The position numbers were made by a program, and so were the translations under genes. DNA of 64,000 bases from JAGPUQ01 sp049325095. GTDB lineage: Bacteria; Pseudomonadota; Gammaproteobacteria; Pseudomonadales; Porticoccaceae. The notes under the pieces were generated by a model. The model did not search any database and had not been told where the DNA came from. It saw only the letters and a program-made list of their open reading frames with translations. Of this stretch, positions 19,147 through 26,090 are shown piece by piece. The stretch lies in assembly GCA_049325095.1 (NCBI GenBank), contig JBMOPO010000017.1, positions 62,001 to 126,000 on the forward strand, in the 5' to 3' direction. How positions within the stretch are numbered: position 1 is the stretch's first letter; every line of letters starts with the position of its first letter.

Positions 19147-21356
19147 CAGCCCGCCTCCCGGTGGCGAATCCGCCAGCAGCGATGGATGCGCGCGTCGCGG
19201 CGGAAATCCGGATCCAGGGTCGCGGCGGAGATATCCTCGACCCGGAACTCGCCGGCCACCGCCGCGGCGAGCCGGAAGCGGCGGAAATTGGTGGAGAACA
19301 CCAGGGTGCCGCCGGGCGCCAGCCGGGCCATGCAGGCGCGGATCAGCTCCGCGTGATCGCGTTGCACGTCCAGCGTATCCGCCATCCGCTTGGAATTGGA
19401 AAAGGTCGGCGGATCGAGCAGGATCAGATCGAACCGGGAATCCGCCGCCGGGGGCTGCGCGAGCCACTGCAGGCAGTCGGCGCGCTGCAGGCGATGGCGA
19501 TCCGCATCCAGGCGGTTGAGCGCAAAGTTGCGCCGCGCCCAGTCGAGATAGGTGTTCGACAGATCCAGGCTCAGGCTGCTCGCCGCGCCGGCCAGCGCCA
19601 CCTGCACCGTGGCCGTGGCGGTGTAGCAGAACAGATTCAGGAACCGCCGGCCCGGCGCCAGCCCGGCGAGCAGCCGCCGCACCGGGCGGTGGTCGAGGAA
19701 CAGGCCGGTGTCCAGATAGGCGCCCAGATCGACCTCGAAGCGCGCCGCGCCCTCGGTCACCACCCGCCGCCCGGCGCCCACGCCGTCCCCCAGCGGCTGG
19801 TACTGGCGGGCGCCCGGCTGGCGCTCCCGCAGTTTGGTGAACACCAGCCGCGGGTCGGGTTGCAGTGCGGTCTCGAGCGCCGCGAGCACCTCGCGCAGGC
19901 GCCGTCGCGCCGTGGCCGGGGGCACCGTGGCCGGCGCCGCGTACTCCTGGACGTGCACCGCATCCCCGTAGCAATCGATGGCCACGGCGTATTCGGGCAG
20001 GTCGGCGTCGTAGAGCCGATAGCACTGGATATCCTCGCGCCGGCGCCAGGGCGCCAGGCGGCGGGCGTTCTTGGTCAGGCGGTTGGCGAGCATGGCGACC
20101 CCGGCGCGGTGGGCCGCCGCGCGCCGCTCGTGGCCGGCCTGCGCCACCGCGGCCTGCTCGGGTGTATGGACCGCACACACCAGCAGTTCGCAGGCCAGGG
20201 CGCCGTTGTAAAAGTGGTAGCGGCGCTCGGCCTTGAGGCCCAGGGCATGGCCGAGTCCGGCATCGGCGGTGAGGATGGCCGCCCGCCAGCCGGGACACTG
20301 GCGCTTGATCGCCTCGCCGAGCCGGCGGTAGGTCACCGCGAGCGCAGCCGCCTCGCCGAGGCGCTCCCCATAGGGCGGATTGGCGATCACCAGACCCCGG
20401 GGACCCGGGGCACCCAGATCGTCCAGGGTCCCGCACTCGAACGAGATGCGATCCGCCAGCCCGGCCGCCACGGCATTGGCGCGGCTGATGGCGATGGCCT
20501 GTGGATCGCCGTCGCGCCCGCGCAGCACCGGCAGCCGCGCCAGACCCGCCGCGCGCCGGTCCTCGGCTTCGGCCCGCAGCCGCGCCCACAGGCCCGGGTC
20601 CCGGCCGCGCCAGGCATGCAGCCCGAACCGTTCGCGCAGCAGCCCGGGCGCGATGTCGCCGGCCATCAGGGCGCCTTCGATGACCAGTGTCCCGGAGCCG
20701 CACAACGGATCGAGCAGTTCGGCGCCCGCCGCGGCCAGTGCCGGCCAGCCGGCGCGCACCAGGAGCGCGGCGGCCAGGTTTTCCTTGAGCGGCGCGCTCA
20801 CCTGGCGGGCGCGATAGCCGCGCCGGTGCAGACTGCCGCCGGAGAGATCCAGCCCCAGCGTCAACTGCCCGCGGTGCAGGCGCGCGTTGACCCGCAGTTC
20901 GGGGTCGCCGCGTTCCACCGGCGGTCGCTGCCCGGTCGCCGCGCGGAAGGCATCGACGATCGCATCCTTGACCCGCTGGGCGCCGAAACCGGTGTGGCGG
21001 ATGCCGCCCCAGGTGCCGACGAAATCCACCGCGAAGGAGGTCTCCGCATCGAACTGGTCCGGCCAGTCGATGGCGCGGACCGCCGCGTACAGCTCCTCGG
21101 CATCCGCCACCGGGGCCTGCGCGAGCAGCAGCAGGACGCGATTGCCGAGCCGCGACCACAGGCAGGCCCGACAGCCGAATTCCAGGGTACCGCTGGCGGT
21201 CACACCGGCGACCGTCTCGCGCACCGCGGCGGCGCCCAGGCCGCGCAGCTCGTCGGCCAGCAGACCCTCCAGCCCTTTGGGACAGGTCACGAACCAGTCC
21301 CGGGCGGCGGCTGCCGGCGCGGAACCCAGTGACAAATCGGAATCAATGGATGACAT
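19146..21356 (-). CDS. rlmKL: Bifunctional 23S rRNA methyltransferase RlmKL
   Basis: One polypeptide carrying m2G2445 (RlmL) and m7G2069 (RlmK) activities on 23S rRNA. Seen: 736 aa (E. coli 702); THUMP domain at ~20-160, an N6-type methyltransferase with VIANPPYGERLG around residue 320, and a second class I methyltransferase at the C terminus with LLDPPTFSNSKR. The frame opens at 21503, but I start at ATG 21356 (MSSIDSDLSLG), which is where homology begins. The rmf gene diverges upstream and pyrD is next, a familiar gammaproteobacterial cluster. Confidence 0.95.
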   Translation of the reverse strand: MSSIDSDLSLGSAPAAAARDWFVTCPKGLEGLLADELRGLGAAAVRETVAGVTASGTLEFGCRACLWSRLGNRVLLLLAQAPVADAEELYAAVRAIDWPDQFDAETSFAVDFVGTWGGIRHTGFGAQRVKDAIVDAFRAATGQRPPVERGDPELRVNARLHRGQLTLGLDLSGGSLHRRGYRARQVSAPLKENLAAALLVRAGWPALAAAGAELLDPLCGSGTLVIEGALMAGDIAPGLLRERFGLHAWRGRDPGLWARLRAEAEDRRAAGLARLPVLRGRDGDPQAIAISRANAVAAGLADRISFECGTLDDLGAPGPRGLVIANPPYGERLGEAAALAVTYRRLGEAIKRQCPGWRAAILTADAGLGHALGLKAERRYHFYNGALACELLVCAVHTPEQAAVAQAGHERRAAAHRAGVAMLANRLTKNARRLAPWRRREDIQCYRLYDADLPEYAVAIDCYGDAVHVQEYAAPATVPPATARRRLREVLAALETALQPDPRLVFTKLRERQPGARQYQPLGDGVGAGRRVVTEGAARFEVDLGAYLDTGLFLDHRPVRRLLAGLAPGRRFLNLFCYTATATVQVALAGAASSLSLDLSNTYLDWARRNFALNRLDADRHRLQRADCLQWLAQPPAADSRFDLILLDPPTFSNSKRMADTLDVQRDHAELIRACMARLAPGGTLVFSTNFRRFRLAAAVAGEFRVEDISAATLDPDFRRDARIHRCWRIRHREAG

Positions 21357-21483
21357 CTTTATGACCGATCGATCTTCGACACCGCCATCGTGATCTGGTG
21401 AACTGGATCGTCCCTGGGGGTACTGCATCGCGCCGCGCCTCTGTCGCGATGCCCGCCCCCGCGCCCACCGGAGGCTCGTGCCC

Positions 21484-21711
21484 ATGAAGCGATGCAAGCG
21501 CAACCCGAATCAGCGGATTTTCAACCGGGGCTACCAGGCCGGGTTCGACAGCAGACCACGCACCCTGTGCCCCTACGACCCCCTCACTGAACCGGGCCAG
21601 CGCTGGCTCAACGGTTGGCGCGAGGGGCGCGAGGACCGCAGTGCAGGGTTCAGCTTGCGCGCCTGTCAGGCAAAGATGGTTTCTCTTACCAATCAATTTG
21701 ATACCGCATGA
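21484..21711 (+). CDS. rmf: Ribosome modulation factor
   Basis: Stationary-phase protein that dimerises 70S ribosomes into inactive 100S particles. Seen: 75 aa; basic start MKRCKRNP, the hallmark RGYQAGF near residue 17, CPYDPLT, and WLNGWREGREDR. The C-terminal tail is about 20 residues longer than E. coli RMF (55 aa). A GGAGG site lies 9 bp before the ATG at 21484, which decides against the in-frame upstream GTG/ATG at 21478. Divergent from rlmKL and convergent with pyrD. Confidence 0.95.
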   Translation: MKRCKRNPNQRIFNRGYQAGFDSRPRTLCPYDPLTEPGQRWLNGWREGREDRSAGFSLRACQAKMVSLTNQFDTA

Positions 21712-21736
21712 ATCTCGACTGATTCAAGAGATTTTT
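21711..21736 (+). terminator. Weak hairpin with T tract after rmf
   Basis: AATCTC (21711-21716) pairs with GAGATT (21728-21733) around an 11-nt loop, followed by three more Ts (21734-21736). It begins within the rmf stop codon and overlaps the last bases of convergent pyrD. The stem is AT-rich and short, so this is only a candidate. Confidence 0.35.
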
Positions 21737-22734
21737 GCGGAGGCGGCGAGCGCCTCCTGCAGCAGTCTCGGCCCGCGGTAGATGAAGCCCGTGTAGAGCT
21801 GCACCAGCACCGCCCCGGCGGCAAACTTGGCGGCGGCGTCGGCACCGGACCCGATGCCGCCGGCCGCGATCACCGGCAGCCGGGGGCCGAACTCGGCGGT
21901 CAGGCGCCGCACCACCGCGGTCGAACGCGCCAACAAGGGCGCACCGCTGAGCCCGCCCTGCTCGCCGCCATGGCGAACCGGCGGCAGCCCCTCCCGTGCC
22001 ACCGTGGTGTTGGTCGCGATCACCGCGTCGATGCCGCGCTCGACCAGGATCCGGCCGATGGCGACCAGTTCGGCGTCGTCCAGATCCGGGGCGATCTTGA
22101 CCGCCAGCGGCACCCGCCTGCCCCACTGGCCCGCCAGCGCCGCGCCGCGCTCCCGCAGGGCGTCCAGCAGATCCTCCAGATAGCGGCCGAATTGCAACTC
22201 CCGCAGCCCCGGCGTGTTGGGCGAGGAGAGATTCACCGCAATGTAGTCGGCCAGCGGGTAGAGCCGGTCCAGGCAAGCCAGGTAGTCCCGCGCCGCCGCG
22301 GCCACCGGCGTATCCAGATTCTTGCCGATGTTCACCCCGAGGATCCCGCGGTAGCGGCGCCGCGCCAGACGCCCGGCCAGATGCTCCACTCCGCGGTTGT
22401 TGAACCCCATGCGGTTGATCAGCGCCCGCTGCGACGGCAGCCGGAACAGGCGCGGCCGGGGATTGCCCGGCTGCGGCCGCGGCGTCACCGTGCCCACTTC
22501 CAGAAAGCCGAAGCCGAGGCTGCCCAGGCCGTCGATGCAGTCCCCGTCCTTGTCGAAGCCGGCGGCCAGCCCGACCCGGTTGGGGAAGCGCAGCCCCATG
22601 ACCTCCACTGGCGCCAGCTCCGGCGGCGCGGGCACCGCCAGCACCCGGGCGCGCGCGCGCAGCGCACTCAGGGCGAGGACATGGGCGGTTTCCGGCGGCA
22701 GCAGGAACAGGGCGCGGCGCAGGGCGGCGTACAT
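21724..22734 (-). CDS. pyrD: Dihydroorotate dehydrogenase (quinone), class 2
   Basis: Oxidises dihydroorotate to orotate in pyrimidine synthesis, passing electrons to the quinone pool at the inner membrane. Seen: 336 aa (E. coli 336); N-terminal amphipathic helix region (~1-35) typical of membrane-associated class 2 enzymes, NRVGLAAGFDKDG, the catalytic-serine segment NLSSPNTPGLR, KIAPDLDD, ATNTT, and the C-terminal FMN phosphate site IAAGGIGSG. Next to rmf and rlmKL as in related genomes. A perfect TATAAT lies 27 bp upstream. Confidence 0.97.
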   Translation of the reverse strand: MYAALRRALFLLPPETAHVLALSALRARARVLAVPAPPELAPVEVMGLRFPNRVGLAAGFDKDGDCIDGLGSLGFGFLEVGTVTPRPQPGNPRPRLFRLPSQRALINRMGFNNRGVEHLAGRLARRRYRGILGVNIGKNLDTPVAAAARDYLACLDRLYPLADYIAVNLSSPNTPGLRELQFGRYLEDLLDALRERGAALAGQWGRRVPLAVKIAPDLDDAELVAIGRILVERGIDAVIATNTTVAREGLPPVRHGGEQGGLSGAPLLARSTAVVRRLTAEFGPRLPVIAAGGIGSGADAAAKFAAGAVLVQLYTGFIYRGPRLLQEALAASAKIS

Positions 22735-23084
22735 GGCGGCAGGGGTGGATGCGGGCGCGCATTATAGCCCCGGGACGCGGCGCTCCCGGCCGCGGGCTGC
22801 CCGCCGCGCCTGCCGCCGCCCGACCGGGCCGGGGATCTGCAAGCCGCGGCCCGCGAGATCGTCGCGCGACCGGTGCCGGGGTCCGCTCGCCCGCCCCGAC
22901 ACCGGCGGGATTGCAGGCGTCCCGGGCGCAAAGCGCCGCGCGGCGCCTTCCGCGAACCGATCGCCAACTGCTAGGCTCCCGGCGGCGGGCCAGGCCCGGC
23001 CCGGGGACCCCTGTTCCGGGAACCGCGCGTTCGCCGGAGCCCGCCGCGAACCGCGCCAGCACCTGACCCGACCCGGAGACCGCG
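22735..23084. other. Divergent intergenic region pyrD / thioesterase
   Basis: 350 bp between divergent genes, extremely GC-rich. Apart from the TATAAT near pyrD I see no clear promoter hexamers, RNA structure or conserved small ORF. The open frames here look like GC-bias artefacts with no recognisable content. Confidence 0.5.
22761..22766 (-). promoter_or_regulatory. -10 hexamer of the pyrD promoter
   Basis: Perfect TATAAT on the minus strand (22766-22761), ending 27 bp before the pyrD ATG, in an otherwise GC-only stretch. No good -35 is visible 16-18 bp upstream, so the promoter may need an activator or may be weak. Confidence 0.45.
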
Positions 23085-23525
23085 ATGAGCATCTGGCACC
23101 GTACCCCCACCCTGGACACTCTTAACCACGGCTTTCCCGACACCGCCGCGCGCCACCTCGGCATCGAGTACGTGGCGTTCGGCGAGGACCATCTGACCGC
23201 GCGCATGCCGGTGGACGAACGGACCCGCCAGCCCTACGGCATTCTCCACGGTGGGGCCTCCTGCCTGCTCGCCGAGACCGTCGGCAGCCACGCCTCGGCG
23301 CTGTGCATCGATCTCGAACGCGAGTACTGCGTGGGCCTCGAAATCAATGCCAATCACCTCCGCCCGGTCCGCGACGGCCACGTCTACGCCACCGCACGCC
23401 CCATCCATCTCGGCCGCTCGACCCACATCTGGGACATCCGCATCCGCGACGACGCCGGCCATCTGGTCTGCATTTCGCGCCTGACCATGATGATCCGGCC
23501 CGGCGCCGCGCAGGTCTCCGGGTGA
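23085..23525 (+). CDS. Hotdog-fold acyl-CoA thioesterase (MenI/YbdB-like)
   Basis: 146 aa cytoplasmic thioesterase. Seen: the PaaI/MenI-type active-site stretch YGILHGGASCLLAETVGS (~46-63), with HGG and the catalytic Glu, then LEINANHLRPVRDGHVYATA and C-terminal strands. Family members hydrolyse aromatic or medium-chain acyl-CoAs (dihydroxynaphthoyl-CoA, phenylacetyl-CoA derivatives), but the substrate cannot be told here. ACCCGGAGACCGCG upstream offers a GGAG site. Single gene; the next, cheW, has its own candidate promoter. Confidence 0.85.
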   Translation: MSIWHRTPTLDTLNHGFPDTAARHLGIEYVAFGEDHLTARMPVDERTRQPYGILHGGASCLLAETVGSHASALCIDLEREYCVGLEINANHLRPVRDGHVYATARPIHLGRSTHIWDIRIRDDAGHLVCISRLTMMIRPGAAQVSG

Positions 23526-23567
23526 GAGTTGGTCCGGACCGATGCGCGCTCCGCGGACGGAGGCGGC

Positions 23568-23594
23568 TAAAGAATCCTCCTGAAGTGCCGCTAC
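23568..23594 (+). promoter_or_regulatory. Candidate FliA (sigma28) flagellar promoter
   Basis: TAAAGAAT (23568-23575), exactly 11 bp, then GCCGCTAC (23587-23594). The enterobacterial FliA consensus is TAAAGTTT-N11-GCCGATAA, so each half matches 6/8 with exact spacing. The predicted start lies ~125 nt upstream of the CheW gene, a late flagellar/chemotaxis class normally under FliA. The half-sites stand out as AT-containing islands in GC-rich DNA. Confidence 0.55.
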
Positions 23595-23728
23595 AGGCTG
23601 GGGGCCCGGCGGCCGCTGCACTTGCGGACTCGCGGTCGGCCAGGCCGGTCCGTGCCGGAGATCCGTCGCGGCGGAACGGCTTGGTGCCGGTGCGGCAGAG
23701 AGATCCATCTTGATCGAGGCGGGGTGGC

Positions 23729-24223
23729 ATGACCAACGGGAAGGCGGTTGTCGCGGGCGCAAACGGCAATGAGCGCACTGCGAAATGGGTGGCTTTTCGA
23801 CTGGAACAGGAAACCTACGGCATTGACGTGCGGTGGGTCAGGGAGGTGCTCAGGCCGGCCGAGATCGTCCCGGTACCGGGCGCACCGGATCAGGTACTGG
23901 GAATCATCAATCTGCGCGGCAGTGTGGTCACGGTAATCGACGCCAGGAAGCGATTCCGGTTCGGGCAGGTGGCGGCTGATGAGCACTCGAGGATCATCGT
24001 CCTGGAACTCGATGTCGGGACCCTGGGCCTGTTCGTGGATGAAGTGGAAGAAGTGATCGCATTGAATGAAGCCGATCGGGAACCTCCTCCGAGCATCGGC
24101 CGGCAGGCCAACTCCAGCTACGTGGAGGCGGTGGCGAAGGTTGGGGACAGGATGCTGATTCTCATCGATCCGCTGCGGATCATCGAGGAGGGCGACCTGG
24201 AAGAAGTGCTGGAGCCGGCATGA
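23729..24223 (+). CDS. CheW-domain chemotaxis adaptor
   Basis: 164 aa cytoplasmic coupling protein that links chemoreceptors to a CheA-type kinase. Seen: a single CheW domain at ~18-155, with VAFRLEQETYGIDV, the conserved GIINLRGSVVTVIDARKRF segment (receptor/kinase contact) and LGLFVDEVEEVIAL. No CheA, CheY or receptor gene lies in the window, so this is an orphan. It follows a FliA-like promoter and its stop overlaps the start of a small ORF. It could serve a main chemotaxis cluster elsewhere. Confidence 0.92.
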   Translation: MTNGKAVVAGANGNERTAKWVAFRLEQETYGIDVRWVREVLRPAEIVPVPGAPDQVLGIINLRGSVVTVIDARKRFRFGQVAADEHSRIIVLELDVGTLGLFVDEVEEVIALNEADREPPPSIGRQANSSYVEAVAKVGDRMLILIDPLRIIEEGDLEEVLEPA

Positions 24224-24417
24224 AATCGGATTCCCTGTCCAGGATTGGTGGGGTGCAGCAGACGAGCCCGGTCACCGGGGCGCGCCGCGAACGCAGGGGA
24301 GCCGGCAGTCGGGACCCGGAGCCGCCGGGAGCGGCGCCGCTGCCCGACGCTCCGGTGCGACCGGACGCGCTGGAGCGGGACCAGGGCGATGAAGGACACC
24401 TCCACGAATTTGCCTGA
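24220..24417 (+). CDS. Small ORF translationally coupled to cheW
   Basis: 65 aa hypothetical protein. Its ATG overlaps the cheW stop in an ATGA arrangement (24220-24223), the usual sign of coupling. Seen: MKSDSLSRIGGVQQTSPV start, a basic patch (RRERRG), a proline-rich disordered middle and an acidic end finishing EGHLHEFA. I do not recognise a named family. The N-terminal and C-terminal short motifs flanking a disordered middle look like a small adaptor peptide rather than random translation, but GC-rich frames mislead easily. Confidence 0.45.
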   Translation: MKSDSLSRIGGVQQTSPVTGARRERRGAGSRDPEPPGAAPLPDAPVRPDALERDQGDEGHLHEFA

Positions 24418-24460
24418 AGCCCCGCCACGGGCCGCGGCATCGGCCGATGGCGAGCACCGC

Positions 24461-24760
24461 TCAGGTGGACTGCCCGCCCGCTTGCCCGGGCCCGGTTCTT
24501 CCCGCCATCAGATAGGCAAAGGCGATGACTTCGGCGACGGCGCGATAGAGCGGTTCGGGTATTTCCTGGCCGAGATCGATATGGGAGAGCGCCACGGCAA
24601 GCTCCGCGTTCTCGCACAGGGGTATCTCGTTGTCCACCGCCAGGCGGTGGATGGCGGCGGCCACCTCGCCGCGGCCCTTGGCGGTCACTTTCGGCGCACC
24701 GGCTCCGTCGTAGTGGAGCGCAATCGCGATCTCCGGGACGGATCTGCCGGTGCGCTTCAT
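24461..24760 (-). CDS. FlhB C-terminal-domain-like protein (FhlB/YlqH type)
   Basis: 99 aa homologue of the cytoplasmic tail of the flagellar export-gate protein FlhB. Seen: AIALHYDGAGAPKVTAKGRGEVAAAI, too long to quote in full, then NEIPLCENAELAVAL and EIPEPLYRAVAEVIAFAY, matching the FlhB_C region after the NPTH cleavage site. The four-helix membrane domain and NPTH itself are absent, so it is a stand-alone tail that may substitute for, or compete with, FlhB_C in export-specificity switching. Its ATG overlaps the stop of the FliK-like gene (24760-24757), so the two are coupled. Confidence 0.85.
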   Translation of the reverse strand: MKRTGRSVPEIAIALHYDGAGAPKVTAKGRGEVAAAIHRLAVDNEIPLCENAELAVALSHIDLGQEIPEPLYRAVAEVIAFAYLMAGRTGPGQAGGQST

Positions 24761-25980
24761 GCCCTCGCATCCAGAATCGACGCGCGGTCGCCGGCCACCG
24801 GCTTCGCCGGCAAACCCTGCACTGCGTCGATGCGGACCACCCGCACCCCGGCATCGGCCAGGGCGCGGGTCAGCCCGGGCAGGTTGGCCCTGAATCGGGC
24901 CGCGGTGTCCGGCAGTTCCGCGCGAAACAGCACCGACAGGCCCGCAGCGTCCTGACCGAGCTGGCAGTACACCGGCCCCAATTCCTCCAGCTCGAATGCC
25001 AGCGAGACCGACCACAGCGGGCGATCGTCACCGGCACCCTCCCGGCCACCGCCGCTTTCCTTCCGCCGTTCGATTCGCAACTGCCACAGATCGGCGCCCT
25101 GTCGATCCCGGATGGGCAGGTCGAGCAGCCAAACCATGCCCTCGCCTCCATCGGTGGCACCGGATCCGAGCTGCTGCAGGTGGAGGCGGGCGAGGGCTGA
25201 CTCGGCGGCGAGGCGCAACTCACCCAAGCTCGGTTCGGCCGATCCTTGGGCGCCACCGGGAACAGGCGGCCGTGGTTGGGTACCCGGGCGGTGGGCGTGC
25301 AGAGGGGGAAGCAGCGGCATGGCGGCAGGTGCGGACGCCTCCCGCGCGCGCGGGACGACGGCGTCCTGCGCCGGATCCGCAGGTGCCGGCAGCGCCTGGA
25401 GCAGGCGCAACAGGCCCGCCTTGATGTCCCGGCTTACGGCCGGCGCACGCTCATCGCGCAGCGCCTGCGCGAGTTTGGCTTCCAGCCAGATGCCGCTGTC
25501 GGCCAGCGCGGTCCGCAGCGCCGCGGAATCCAGTGCCTGCCGCCGGTCGAGCATGCCGTCGAACAGTTGTCGCGCAATCTGCACGACCCGGGGCGGCACC
25601 GGCCCCGCATCCTCGGGGCAATGCGCGATGGCTGCCAACTGGGCGAGCAGCCCGCCCAGACTTGCCTGGCGCGGGAGGGACGCCAGCATGAGTGCGGTTT
25701 CCAGCGCCGGTGCCGCGGCAGCCGACTGCGCGACCAGCGGCCGCAGCAAAGGGGTCGGACCAGTGGCCACGACTTCGAGCTGCAGCCGGTCGCCCCTGCG
25801 CAATTGCAGGGTGGTTTCCGCGATCAGGGTCCGACCGCCGATGCGCAGACTGACATGGCCCTCGCCCGGGTCGTCCACCACCAGGGCGTCGAGGATACTC
25901 CCGACGCTCCAACCGGCGGGGCTCGGCGATATCCCGGCGCGTATCGCCGGGCTTACTGACCAACGGGGATCGATTTCCAT
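24757..25980 (-). CDS. fliK: FliK-like flagellar hook-length control protein
   Basis: 407 aa. FliK measures hook length and, through its C-terminal domain, contacts FlhB to switch export from hook to filament substrates. Seen: a variable N-terminal half (MEIDPRWSVSPAIRAG start), a Pro/Ala-rich linker around ~225-265, and a C-terminal Flg_hook-type domain at ~285-395 with VWLLDLPIRDRQG, LAFELEELGPVYCQL and ADAGVRVVRIDAVQG. The larger open frame upstream is antisense to the P450 gene and not real. Coupled to an FlhB-tail gene, its known partner, in an operon separate from any flagellar cluster seen here. The symbol is by family; another FliK may exist elsewhere. Confidence 0.82.
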   Translation of the reverse strand: MEIDPRWSVSPAIRAGISPSPAGWSVGSILDALVVDDPGEGHVSLRIGGRTLIAETTLQLRRGDRLQLEVVATGPTPLLRPLVAQSAAAAPALETALMLASLPRQASLGGLLAQLAAIAHCPEDAGPVPPRVVQIARQLFDGMLDRRQALDSAALRTALADSGIWLEAKLAQALRDERAPAVSRDIKAGLLRLLQALPAPADPAQDAVVPRAREASAPAAMPLLPPLHAHRPGTQPRPPVPGGAQGSAEPSLGELRLAAESALARLHLQQLGSGATDGGEGMVWLLDLPIRDRQGADLWQLRIERRKESGGGREGAGDDRPLWSVSLAFELEELGPVYCQLGQDAAGLSVLFRAELPDTAARFRANLPGLTRALADAGVRVVRIDAVQGLPAKPVAGDRASILDARA

Positions 25981-26090
25981 GGGGCCAGTATGGCAAAGCC
26001 TCTCCGGTGGCACTACCGGACTGGCGGGACCGGCCGCCACCCGGGTCACACCCGCCGGCGCAATGCCATTGCGGCCGAGACGGCCGGGAT

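Noticed and set aside
25981..26090. Sigma54 or sigma28 promoter before the FliK-like gene
   Set aside because: Neither a TGGCAC-N5-TTGC element nor a TAAAG-N11-GCCG element is present on the minus strand in this gap.
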